DNA of 64,000 nucleotides, taken from assembly GCA_905221605.1 (NCBI GenBank), contig CAJNDS010001780.1, forward strand, positions 302,501 to 366,500, in the 5' to 3' direction. Origin of the DNA: Symbiodinium natans (Eukaryota; Sar; Dinophyceae; Suessiales; Symbiodiniaceae). The notes beneath the pieces are model-generated. The model was not told the origin of the DNA. It ran no database searches and saw only the letters and a program-made list of their open reading frames with translations. The position numbers and the translations under genes were made by a program. Shown one piece after another: positions 34,201 to 45,100 of this stretch (its first letter is position 1; every line of letters begins with the position of its first letter).

Positions 34201-37200
34201 GGTTCAGGGTTTAGGGTTTAGGGTTTAGGGTTTAGGGCTTAGGGTTTAGGGTTTAGGGTTCAGGGTTTAGGGTTTGGGGTTTAGGGTTTAGGGCCTAAGA
34301 CGCCCTAAGCCCTGAACCGAAACCCGAAACCCCAAAACCCCGATAGATGTTTCGGGCGCTACCCATGAACCACCCTAGCCCTAAACTCTAAACCCGAAGC
34401 CTAAACCTCAAAACTCTAAACCTAAAGGCAGCTGGGAATTTTCCAGGTCTGCTACCATGAGCTGGTCCTCACAACAAAGGAGTACATGCGCTCGGCCCAC
34501 TCCTCAGCACTGCTGCGGCCGTCCTCTGAACCCCTGTATCACCGTAGTCTTTGTCAGGTGTGCCCTCAGCCCTATAACAGCAGAGCCGCAATCCCAAAAC
34601 CTAAGGCCTAAACCCTGAACCCAAGAATTCTGAAACCCCTAAAACCCTAAACCGGAAACGTACCTCAACCCTGAGCATTTCGAGCCCTCAGAGCCCTAAA
34701 ATACGGCGCAAAAAGCCTCTATGGCGAGGGATTTAGGGTTCGGCTTGGGGTTTAGGTTTTAGGGTTTGGAGGGTTAGGGTTTAGGGTAACCCCAAACCCT
34801 AAATCCTAAACCCCAAACCCCCTTATAGTTTGGGGTTTAGGGTTTAGGGTTGAGGATCCTTCTGATACTTGGCGGGGCTTGTATCCCGAGTCATCGCAGT
34901 TGTCTCTCCGGGTTTTCGGGCCGTCATATCCCGACTTGTAACTAGGTACACCCTCACCGTAAGTAGCTGTTTAGTGATCAGCAATGACCCACAGACGCCC
35001 CTATTGGATTGGAGCTTTTTTTGGCGAATAGGGTTTAGGGCTCAGGGTTGACTCATCACCTACGACGTACGACCTGTGCCTCTGTCGCCCAGTGCATCGA
35101 AGTCAAGCCCGAATGGCTTCTGGAGGCACGCTCTGTGACCAAACTCTGTTCAGGGTTTAGGGCGGGCTTACGAACCCTGGGCTAGGCTTTAGGAATTTGG
35201 GGTTTGGGGTTTAGGGTTAAGGGTTTAGCTGCAGCCTCCTTTAAGGGTTTAGGCCGTAGCCGCTTTGTGCCTAAATTCTTGACAGACCAGGGGTCTTGGG
35301 AGTGGGGTTCTGGCGTCTGGTCTTCAGGTTGTACACCGCGTATGTAGGGCGAGAGCGAGAAGGGCGAGAAGAATACGTATTGTGGTTTTAGACCATATTC
35401 AACATATCGCTCTCACATCTTTTTCGGAGGCCCTTATAGACATGTTATTAGAATAGACCATCTCAATTTTCTACCTTCAGGGGTTTCGGGCTGGGCGTTA
35501 TACGTATTCTATCGGGTGGAGCATGGTGTGGGGTAAAGTAGGCAACTTTCTTTGAGGGTAGGCATGGTTCCATATAGCATGGTTTCATCATCATTGGGGT
35601 CTTGGGTTGGGGAGGTTGAGGCATAGGTTGCTATGGTTTGGGTGCAAGGGGGGTTTCTGCAAACAGCGGCTGAATTTATTGTTGGTCTACCTGAGCTTTG
35701 AATGAATTGACCAAGCTCAAGTCAGAAAAAAAAAGGTAGTGTTCGCAGAATCTACCCTGTAAGGTCAAGAATCAAGAACTGCACATTTTTTGTTGGTTCT
35801 GGCTACTTCGAGCCCAAGTAAGTGATATTAAAGCAAGACTTGTGCAGTATATGCGCACACATGAGATCAATGTCCCCAACAATCGGGCTTCTGTGTCCAT
35901 GGGCCCATGTCTGAATTTCGGACCCTAAACTCTAAACCTTAAACCCTGAACCCTAAACCCTAAACCTTAAACCCTAAACCCTAAACCCTAAGCCCATTTC
36001 CTTCTCAGCTTTGCTTCAAAACACGGTTTGGGAGCTCCACGCAACCTTACGTCGACTCTTCCTGGTGTGAGCGTCTCAGCCCAGACCCCTTTGAGAGGAT
36101 CCAGAAAGTAGAACCCCCGATTCGTACCCTATAATCCCTAGACCCTAAATCCGAAACCCCAAACCCACGACCCTAAACCCTAAATACTACTATTGGGCCA
36201 TTCTTCGGAACCCTCAAGGGGATCGTTTCTTTTTGGAGCCTCCCAGAGGTCTGGGTAGAGAACCTCATGGAGGGCTCTCCGGCCACCCCACTTGAGGTTC
36301 TAGGGTTTAGGGGTTAGGGTCAAAATTCTGAAACCCCAACCCGGAAACCCCGAACCCTAACCCCAAACCCCGAACCCCGAACCCCGAACCCCGAACCCCG
36401 AACCCCGAACCCTAAACCCTAAACCCTAAACCCTAAACCCTAAACCCTAAACCCTGAACCCTGAACCCTGAACCCTGAACCCTGAACCCGAACCTGGACC
36501 TCAGGGTGTGCCTTCAGTCCCAGAGCCACAAGGCCCTAAGACCCACCCGGAATAGGGTTTGCGGTTTTAGGGCTTAGGGGTCTTGGGGTATTTTGGGGTT
36601 TTAGGGTTTTAGGGCCCCGGAATCACTCAAACCCCAAACCCCCAAAAGTTGGGGTTTGGGGTTTCTTAGGGTTTAGGGGTCTTGGGCTTCTGGGGTTTTA
36701 GGGTTTAGGGTTTTGGGGTTGAGGGTTTGAGGGTTTGAGGGTTTGAGGGTTTTAGGGTTTTAGGGTTTAGGGCTTGTTGGTGGGTCCGGGTAGACCACAA
36801 GCCCAAAGCAAACCCCAAAAACCTCCAACAGTTCCTTTCGTGTGCAGGTCGCGCCGCACTTCTACCAGTCCAAGGAAGGGTTTAGGGTTTAGGGTTTAGG
36901 GTTTAGGGTTTAGCGTTTAGCGTTTAGGGTTTGGGGTTTATGGTTTAGGGTTTAGGGTTTAGGGTTTCGGGTTTAGGGTTTAGGGTTTAGGGCTTTGAGT
37001 TTAGGGTTTAGGGTTTTCGGGCTTAGGGCTTAGGGTGGTGGTGGGGGGGGGATATTTATGTCGTTGATTTGGAGGCTTCCCTAAGTTGTACAAGGGGGAC
37101 TCTTTTTTGGGTAACCTCACCTACTGGCACTGCGGAGGGAGGCTTCAAGGCCTAGTTGCGGTGCTGGGTTTGTTTAGGGTTTAGGGTTTAGGGTTTAGGG

Positions 37201-37777
37201 TTTAGGGTTCAGGGTTTAGGGTTTAGGGTTAGGGTTTAGGGTTCAGAGTTCAGGTTTCAGGGTTTAGGGTTAAACCCTCAATGTGAGGATCTGGACGGCT
37301 TCAAGGGCAAGATGCCGAAGGGACAGGCAAGTGGGCCTTGAGCTGTGCAGGTCTCTGGGGGGGTGGGGCGTTTAGGGTGTGGGGGCGTCAGGAGTTTATG
37401 TTTAGGGTTTAGGGTTTAGGGTTTAGGGTTTAGGGTTTAGGGTTTAGGGTTTAGGTTTAGGGTTTAGGGCTTAGGGCTTAGGGTTTAGGGTTTAGGGCTT
37501 TTAGGGTTTAGGGTGCACGACATGCACCCGAAGCCCGACCACGTAGACCCTCAACCCCTAAATGTTGCTTGGAGGTTCATGGTACTTATTAACCAAATCA
37601 GAACTGTACTTCTAACCCACTTATAAGCCCCTAAGTGCCCTATGATGGTTAAAAGCACAGTAGCCCTAAACCCTCCGACACCTGGTTTCGAAACCCTAAA
37701 CCCTAAACCCTAAACTCTAAACCCTAAACCCTAAACCCTCGTACCAGGGAGTCGGCACCTCGGCCGAGAAGCGGTGA
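31221..37777 (+). CDS. DHX16/PRP2: PRP2/DHX16-type helicase, exons 15-23 (OB-fold and C-terminus, stop TGA)
   Basis: Exons 31221-31260 (VEIEHSSNVNDLD), 31577-31643 (QRKSILSGFFYNTARLRKDG), 32077-32107 (SYVTVKHPHT), 33142-33189 (VEIHPTSCLFGQQPKL), 34447-34494 (VCYHELVLTTKEYMRS), 35093-35125 (CIEVKPEWLLE), 36848-36877 (VAPHFYQSKE), 37288-37326 (DLDGFKGKMPKGQ) and 37748-37777 (GVGTSAEKR, stop). This matches the OB-fold end of DHX16 nearly residue for residue in length. The acceptor at 35093 is AG|T, the only non-AG|G acceptor of the gene. After 36877 the sequence goes straight into GGGTTTAGGG with no GC or GT at the expected donor position. Confidence 0.95.
31786..31895. mobile_element. M2 inverted-repeat element, copy d
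   Basis: tgggatgttcatccttatac ... poly-C ... gattaaggactgttagtaca then ggggaacattcca: the same structure as the copy at 29182. Confidence 0.85.
32827..32935. repeat. Poly-C / poly-A / (TA)n / TTTA composite simple repeat
   Basis: Successive C, A, TA and (ATTT) runs in the intron after helicase exon 17. Confidence 0.95.
36357..36490. repeat. CCCCGAA, CCCTAAA and CCCTGAA blocks in series
   Basis: Seven-base units change in blocks: six CCCCGAA, seven CCCTAAA, then six CCCTGAA. Another case of block-wise variant spread, in the intron before helicase exon 21. Confidence 0.95.
37567..37661 (+). mobile_element. M1 element copy c, left half only
   Basis: gcttggaggttcatggtact, then ataagcccctaagtgcccta and ggttaaaagcacagt; the right half is missing and CCCTAAA-type sequence follows. 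In the last helicase intron. Confidence 0.8.
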
Positions 37778-38522
37778 AGGCTAGGAGGAGGGCCGAGAGT
37801 CTCCATCCCAAAGCCCGTTTAGGGTTTAGGGTTTAGGGTTTAGGGTTTAGAGTTCAAGGACCCCCCAAAAAAGTTTCAACAGGAACACATTTCAGAGAAG
37901 TGACCATCTACGTACGTTCAGGTATCTCAGGCCGCTGGGGTAGGGGCCAAGCTATTGGGCCCTCGGGAGCTGAAAAATCTGCAAGGCTTTTAGAAACCCA
38001 AACCATACCGGGTTTAGGGTTTAGGGTTTAGGGTTCGGGGTTTAGGGTTTAGGGTTCAGGGTTCAGGGTTCAGGATTCAGGATTCAGGGTTCAGGGTTCA
38101 GGGTTTGTTTCACCCTGCAGTGCCAAGTGGCGCGCGAGCGAGCGAGCGCGCGCGAGCCACAAAGACCACCGCATGCCGAGCGCAACCTAAGACCCACAAG
38201 CCCTGTAGAGGAGCCTGAACTTCTAAACCCTAAACCCTAAACCCTAAACCCTAAACCCTAAACCTTCAGCCACAAACAGTCTATTTGGGCCTGTGTCTCG
38301 TGTGCTGAGCCCCGGTTTGGAGCCGTTGTTCTTAGAAGGCTTCTAGGGTTTAGGGTTTAGGGTTTACAGGGTTCAGGGTGCGGGGGTTAACTTTAGCCTC
38401 AGACCGTATGAGGGTTTAGGATGACAGCCAATCAGAGCCAAACCAACGAACACATTGAAAGTCTTACTATACATATACATATACATATACGTATACATCT
38501 ACAGATACATATACATATACAC

Positions 38523-38584
<62 letters not shown>

Positions 38585-39110
38585 GTATATAGATATATGT
38601 ATACGTATATACTAGTGTGTATTTGCCTATACATATATATATATATATATATGAATTAAAATGAATCTCTGTACATAGATGTACTTTTAAGTAGCTTGCG
38701 TCTTTGCGTTTCTCTGTTTCTCCTGAACCCTCAATCCTGAACCTGAACCCTAAACTCTACAACCTCAAGTATGCATAAAAGCGAGAGCTCAGACGCCTGT
38801 AAGGGTACTTGGGGGGCATGCGCGACAGAACCGCAGCTGTGATTTAAGTGCTTAGAGACCAGTCTCACGCTTATGGAAGCGGCGCAGCGTACGCCGCAAC
38901 TCGGTTTAGGGTTTAGGGTTTAGGGTTTAGGGTTTCTCTACAGCGTCTCTCCATATCCCGAGCAGAGTCCCTTGAGGCCCATATGGGGCTTGAACGCAAG
39001 ATGACGTACAGCAGTGCCAGAGGGCGCGTACCCTGAACCCTAAACCCTAAACCCTAAACCCTAAACCCTAAACCCCAAACCCTAACCCCTGACCCCCCCC
39101 CCCCCCTCTC
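37778..39110. other. Region between helicase stop and next gene
   Basis: TTTAGGG tracts, a GC-rich island at 38115-38190 (gcgcgagcgagcg), and a (ATACAT)n/(TA)n tract at 38468-38655. An open island at 38937-39030 (RLSISRAESLEAHMGLERK) may be coding. No recognised gene. Confidence 0.5.
38468..38655. repeat. (ATACAT)n and (TA)n microsatellite
   Basis: Mostly ATACAT hexamers, then TA dinucleotides. The Ile/His open frame across it is an artefact. Confidence 0.97.
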
Positions 39111-42100
39111 ATGGCGCACCTGCTCGGGCTGCGAGCCGCGACTGCGGTCGGTGCCCACCTCTCCACGTACCGAGGCACTCTCTTGGGAGGGCGGGGGGGG
39201 GGGGGGGGGGGGGTTGAAAGGGTTTAGGGTCTAGGGTTTAGGGTTTAGGGCTCGAGGTTAGGGGTTCGGGGTTTAGGATTTAGGGCTAGGGGTTTAGAGG
39301 TTAATGCCCGTTAAAGCCCTTGACTGCTTGAAGTCCTATAGGGTTCAGGCCCAGTCGAACCCCTGGAGCCTTGAAGGTTTAGGGTTTAGGCGCATGAAAA
39401 CCCTGTCAGTTTTGGGGTTAAGGGTTTAGGGTTCAGGGTTTAGGGTTTGGGGGGTTAAGGCTCTAGACTCTAGACGTTGAGGCAACCTGTTTTTGGGGAG
39501 CTGGAAATCCTGCGCCGAAAGGCCAGCCCCTGACTTCGAGCAACAGATGCCCTACACCCATCAGTTTGAAACCCTCAACCCTAGACTTCCCTAAACCTTG
39601 AACTTGGGATGTCCACGTCGCCACACCTTCCCTTGCTCAATAACCCAAAACCCCAAACCCTCAACCCTAAACCCCAAACTCCAAAACTCTAAACCCGAAG
39701 CCCTAAACCCTAAATCCCACACCCCCAAAGCCCTATGCGCCCGCGGCAGGCTGTTGGGGACGCGCTGCGCGGCAGCTGCGGCACCACAAGGCGCACAGTA
39801 GGTTTCGGGGCTCAGCATTTAGGGTGTAGGGTTTGGGTTTTGGGTTTTGTGTTCAGGGTTTAGGGTACAGAAGGATGCGCCGTGGGGCCTGCGTTTCGAA
39901 ACTTTTATGCAGAGTCACAGTATGGGTATCTAAGTATCCAGAAGATAATGAGTTGAGAAGTTGAAAAGGGCTGGCTCCAAGGCCCCTTTCCTTGGGAAAG
40001 CCTCCCGGATGGCGATGTGGAGTCCCATCGTTTCCCCATTAAGCAAGGGGATCAGACACGACCCATTGGTTATGATTCTCCAAGAGTGGGGTCGACGCTG
40101 GTGTGACGACAGACAACATTGATGTCGTTGCTGCAATGTTCCTCAAGTTGAAATGTGGCCGCAAGCGTCTGACACAGGATGGGACCATTGTTGGTCGCAC
40201 TTTTGACCTCACGGCAGCTTACAGGCAGCTGTGTTTGACCCGGAACGTGGCAAGTCGCTCCTCTTTAAGCAAGTTTGCCTGCCAATTGGTAGTAAGGCTT
40301 CGGCTATCAACACTGAACGTGCCATGTCCTTGCCCTATCGATCCGAATTGAAAGTAAACCCTCAAAAGGCTCAACCCAACGCCCGCAAGTCACGAAAGCA
40401 CAAGCGATACCGTCGTTTCTAGCTGTTCCTGTAAGAGCCACAACAAAAATGTCTCCTGCACCCTAAACCCCTAACCCTAAGCTTAAACCCCCCAAACCCT
40501 ACGAACCCTACAGCCCGCAAAACCAAAAACCCCACAAACCTTAAATACCCAAACCCTGCAAACGCTAAACCCCCAACCCTCAAACCTGCACCCCAAAAAC
40601 CCTACACCCAAACCCTACAAACCCTTAGCCCTATATGATTGGTCTTGAGAGGTATGCTATACTGGAAGCCCGAAACCCTAAACCCTAAACCCTAAGCCCC
40701 TAAACCCCTAAACCCCTAAACCCTAAACCCTAAACCCTAAACCCTAAACCCTAAACCCTAAACCCTAAACCCTAAACCCTAAACCCTAAACCCTAAACAA
40801 AGAAGCAAGGCTTCGGCCACCCTCTGGGTGCCCTTCAGCCTCTCCTGGCCTGGATGCCCAGCTGGGCTGCTTTTGTAATGTTAGGGTATAGGGTTTAGGG
40901 TTTAGGGTTTAGGGTTCAGGGTTCAGGGTTTAGGGTCTAGGGTTTAGGGCTTAGGGCTTAGGGTTTGTTTAGGGTTTACGGCTTGGGGCTTAGGAAATTC
41001 AAGGAGGTTTTTTTTTTTTTTTTTTTTTTTTTGGGGGGGGGGGGTGGATTTCGGGAATCTAGGTGTATGGTTTAGGCCTCAAGCCCGACTCACACAAAGT
41101 AAGAAAGACATGAGCCCGAAACTATTCTGGTAGATGAAGGGGCCTCACGAAGTTAACAGCTTACGTCTTTCATTGTCTGGAAGGGTGGGGCAAGGTGGGT
41201 GGCAGTGTATACTACTGGACGCCAAGACCCTAAACCCAAAACCCTAAACCCTAAACCCCTCAACCCTAAACCCCTCAACCCTAAATCCTAAACCCTAAAC
41301 CCCCCAAACCCTGGTGGCCCCATGGCCCACAAGCCCACCAAACTCGAGCCACAGGTTCGGCGCATGGGTCCGAATAATCCTCAATAGGGTCGTAGGGTTA
41401 GAGGGTTTGGGGGTTTAGGGTTTAGGGTTTAGGGTGCAGGGTTTGGGGGTTTGATGCGGTTTTGGGTTTAGGGTTTTGGGCTTAGGGTTTAGGCTTTAGG
41501 GCTCAGGGGTTGGGGTTTAGGGTTGCGGGTTTCGGGTGCAGGGGTTTGGGTTTAGCGTTTTAGCTTAAAGGGTTGAGGGGTTTCAGGTTAAGGGGCTTAA
41601 GGTCTTACGGATTTGAGTATAGGATAGCCTCATCACAAGCACCCCGTAGTAGGTTTCAAAGGGCCTTGAGCTTTCTGCATGACTTACCTAGAAATAGGCA
41701 CCCTTTGATAGGTTTGAGGAAAGCCCTAAACCCTAAACCCTAAACCCTAAACCCTAAACCCTCAACCCTAAACCCTAAACCCTAAACCCTAAACCCTAAA
41801 CCCTAAACCCTAAACCCTAAACCCTAAACCCTAAACCCCATCTGAAGGGGGCGTTGGGTTTTCGGGTCAGGCACCTCGACACCTCTGCTCTCAAGAGATA
41901 CGTCGACAGCAGCCCCCACGTCCCGGTCGAGGCGTTGATCCTGGGCTTTTCGGATTGGGTTTGGGGTTTGGGGTTTGGGGTTTAGGGTCTAGGGTCTAGG
42001 GTCTAGGGTTTAGGGTTTAGGGTTTAGGGTTTAGGGTTTAGGGTCCGTAAGCCTATGCAGTTGCGGCTTAGCAAGCCCTAACCCCTACGCCCCTACAGCC

Positions 42101-45100
42101 ATCTAAGGCCCTGAAGCGCGGGGGATTCTGCGATGCGTGTTGAAGAAGCCCTAATTCCTAAACCCTAAACGCTAAACCCTAAACCCGAAACCCGAAACCC
42201 GAAACCCTAAACCCTGAACCCTAAACCCTAAACCCTAAACCCTAAACCCTAATTCCTAAACCGTAACCCTAAACCCTAAACCCTAAACCCTAAACTCTAA
42301 CCCTGCAGGCCAAGAAGGCCTTCCGGCTCTTTGCCGACGACCTGCAGGCGCACATAAGGGTCTCGGGTTTAGGGTTTGGGGTTTAGGGTTTGGGGTTTGG
42401 GGGTTAGGGGTTTGGGGGTTAGGGGTTTAGGGGTTTAGGGGTGTAGGGCTCAGGGTTTAGACTAGGAAGCCCAGCCTGGTTCAGGGTTTAGGGTTCGGGG
42501 TTTAGGGTTTAGGGTTTAGTGTTTGGGGCTTAGGTCCTTCAGGGTCTAGGGGGCTTGGTTTAGGAGGCTCAGGTGGTTTAGGGGATTTTAGTGTATAGAA
42601 GTTTAGCGTCCCGGGGGTTCGGGGTGTAGGCTTTGGGGCTCTTTTGGTTTGTTGGGGTCCTCGGTTCCTGTTGGTGGGTTTCCGAAACCGGGGGATCCCT
42701 TCATTACATGTCTTTTCCGTGGGGATGCACTGTATTGCGGCAAGCACAGGGGGAGCTTCATTTGTAAAAGAACACCGGTACAAGCAACAACCAACCAAAG
42801 ACAAGGTTATCCTAAACTATACATCCTTAATGCTGCTTTTGTTACGATGCTACTTTTATGTATCATCCTTATGATCTACCAGTTGCTTAAGAACCCAAAA
42901 AATAATAAATACTCTTTCTTATTAAGGGAATACAGGGATTATTAGGTTTTTATTCTTTTGGGGCTCTTACGCAAATAGCAGTGCTGTGGCTGCTAGAAGC
43001 TGCCAAGCAAGACCAACCCCGGGGTGTCGAGGAGATTCAAAGCGAAGACGCTTGTAGCGCCTTGAGACTGAAAAAAAAGCAACTTGCACCAACGGGTGTA
43101 GAGTTCGTGGTGCAGGGTTTAGGTGCTTAGACCGTGGCTAGGGTTTTGTGTTCGTGGTGTAGGGTTAGGTGCTAGAGGGGAGTCGCGAGTGAATATAGCT
43201 AATAAATTTACGCCTAGGGTCATACTATGGCGAAAACTGTAGCACTCCCCATTGAGCCCACGAGACAAGCACTGTTTTGCAGGCTGTGGCGGAGAGGCTT
43301 TCTTTGTGGGGTCGAATCGTCACATGGTGGGCCGTGCAGGCTCGATTCCTTCTTCGAAGCCTTAAACTCGAAACCTTGAACCCTAAACCCTAAACCCTAA
43401 ACCCTAAACCCTAAACCCTTAACCCTAAACCCTAAACCCTAAACCCTAAACCCTAAACCCTAAACCCTAAACCCTAAACCCCAAACCCCAAACCCCAAAC
43501 CCCAAACCCCAAACCCCAAACCCCAAACCCCAACCTAAAATTCCAAACCCTACAGAGACCAAAAAAAACATCCTGACCCCCAAAGCGCCGAACCATAGAC
43601 CCTAGGCCGTGACAGATGAAAAGTGTAGGCTTGCTCCTGATGTTCGTGCCTCAGGGGGCGCAGGCGACCTTTTGTGAAAGCATCCGCTATCCATTACATT
43701 GTATACCCTGGCCCTGAAGGGGTCGTCGTACTTCCTAGTCATCCCCAAGTATAGACCGGACTCCAGCGCTGTGAGGTTCTTTGGAGCTACATTCTGCATG
43801 TTTAGGACTTAGGGCTTAGGATTTAGGATTCAAGGTTTAGGGTTTAGGGTTTAGGGTTTAGTGTTTAGGGTTTAGGGTTTAGGGGTCCAGCGCGTGGAGT
43901 CTTAGGGTCCCCGACTGCTGGGTTTGGGACTTCATGGATTCCGAGATGTGGGTTGCAGTCGTCAGAATCCTAAACCCTAAACCCTAGCCCTAAACTCTAG
44001 CCCTAAACCCGAAACCCTCAACCCAGCAGGCACATGTGGCGTCGCATGAAGTCTTGCAGACAGATCTGGAGAGGCATCCAGGGAGTTTGTTTGGGAATCT
44101 GTGGGGCACAAAATCCCCAAACCCTAAACCCCAAACCCTAACCCCAAGCCCTAAACCCTAAACCCTAAACCGCAAACCCTAAGCCCCTAAAGCCCCTAAA
44201 ACTCCGAATGCTCCCTAAAACCCTAGTTGCATCCGAACCTGCCATGAAGCTCCATGATCCTTTCTGCGGTTGCCTGTTGGGATGCTCCCCCTTATACTAA
44301 CAGTCCTTACTAGGAATTATCATCCGGGGCTTAGGGTTTAGGGTTCAGGGTGTAGGGATGATAAGATGGGGTATTCTAATCCCAATTAAGGACTGTTAGT
44401 ATAAAGGGTGAACATCCCAAGTGGCCTGTCGCAAAATTCGGAGAAGGTGTGAAGCCGGGGCGGTGGGGGCATCCTCCCATACTAGGTAGTTTTGTTGGGA
44501 TAGTGTATGCTTCCTTTGTTGGGTTTAAGAGGATCACAAATATATCATCCTCTTAAGCCCAACAAAGGAGAGACAAGAAGAATCTTCAGGACTATTTGTT
44601 CAGAGCTTTTTTCGTTTCAAGGGCCATCCTCGAATACTACACCCAGCACATGCAAGTATCAACTCTGCCTTGTGTTCGCTTCGGTCAGGGTTGACAAGGA
44701 TCTTGGACCCCGCAGAGCGAGTCTATATCCCCTTTGGAAATTCTTTTGTGTTTTTGTTTGTATAAAACCCAGGAGGATTTTAAAACGGGATTATTTATTG
44801 AGGTTCTTAGGGGAGTATAGGAGTGGTTCTGACAACTCGGGTTTGGGGTTCAGGGTTTAGGGTTTAGGGCCTTCAGGGTTTAGGGTTGAACTGGGCCCTG
44901 GCGTATGCAAAAAGCTGGGTTCCCCCCTTGTATATTGGGCCTTAGGTTCCCTTAAATTCAGCACAGAAGCTTTAAACCTTAAACCCTGAACCTAGACTCT
45001 TGTGACCGCATGCTCCTTGTAATATTCCTGCTTGGAGGTTCAGGGGTACTTATAACTAAACCCTAAACCCTAAACCCTAAACCCTAAACCCTAAACCCTA

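Noticed and set aside
38421-38615. Ile/His-rich open frame
   Set aside because: Translation of the ATACAT microsatellite.
41871-41931. SAP30-like domain from DTSALKRYV
   Set aside because: Similarity is limited to about nine residues; the following exons do not continue the family pattern.
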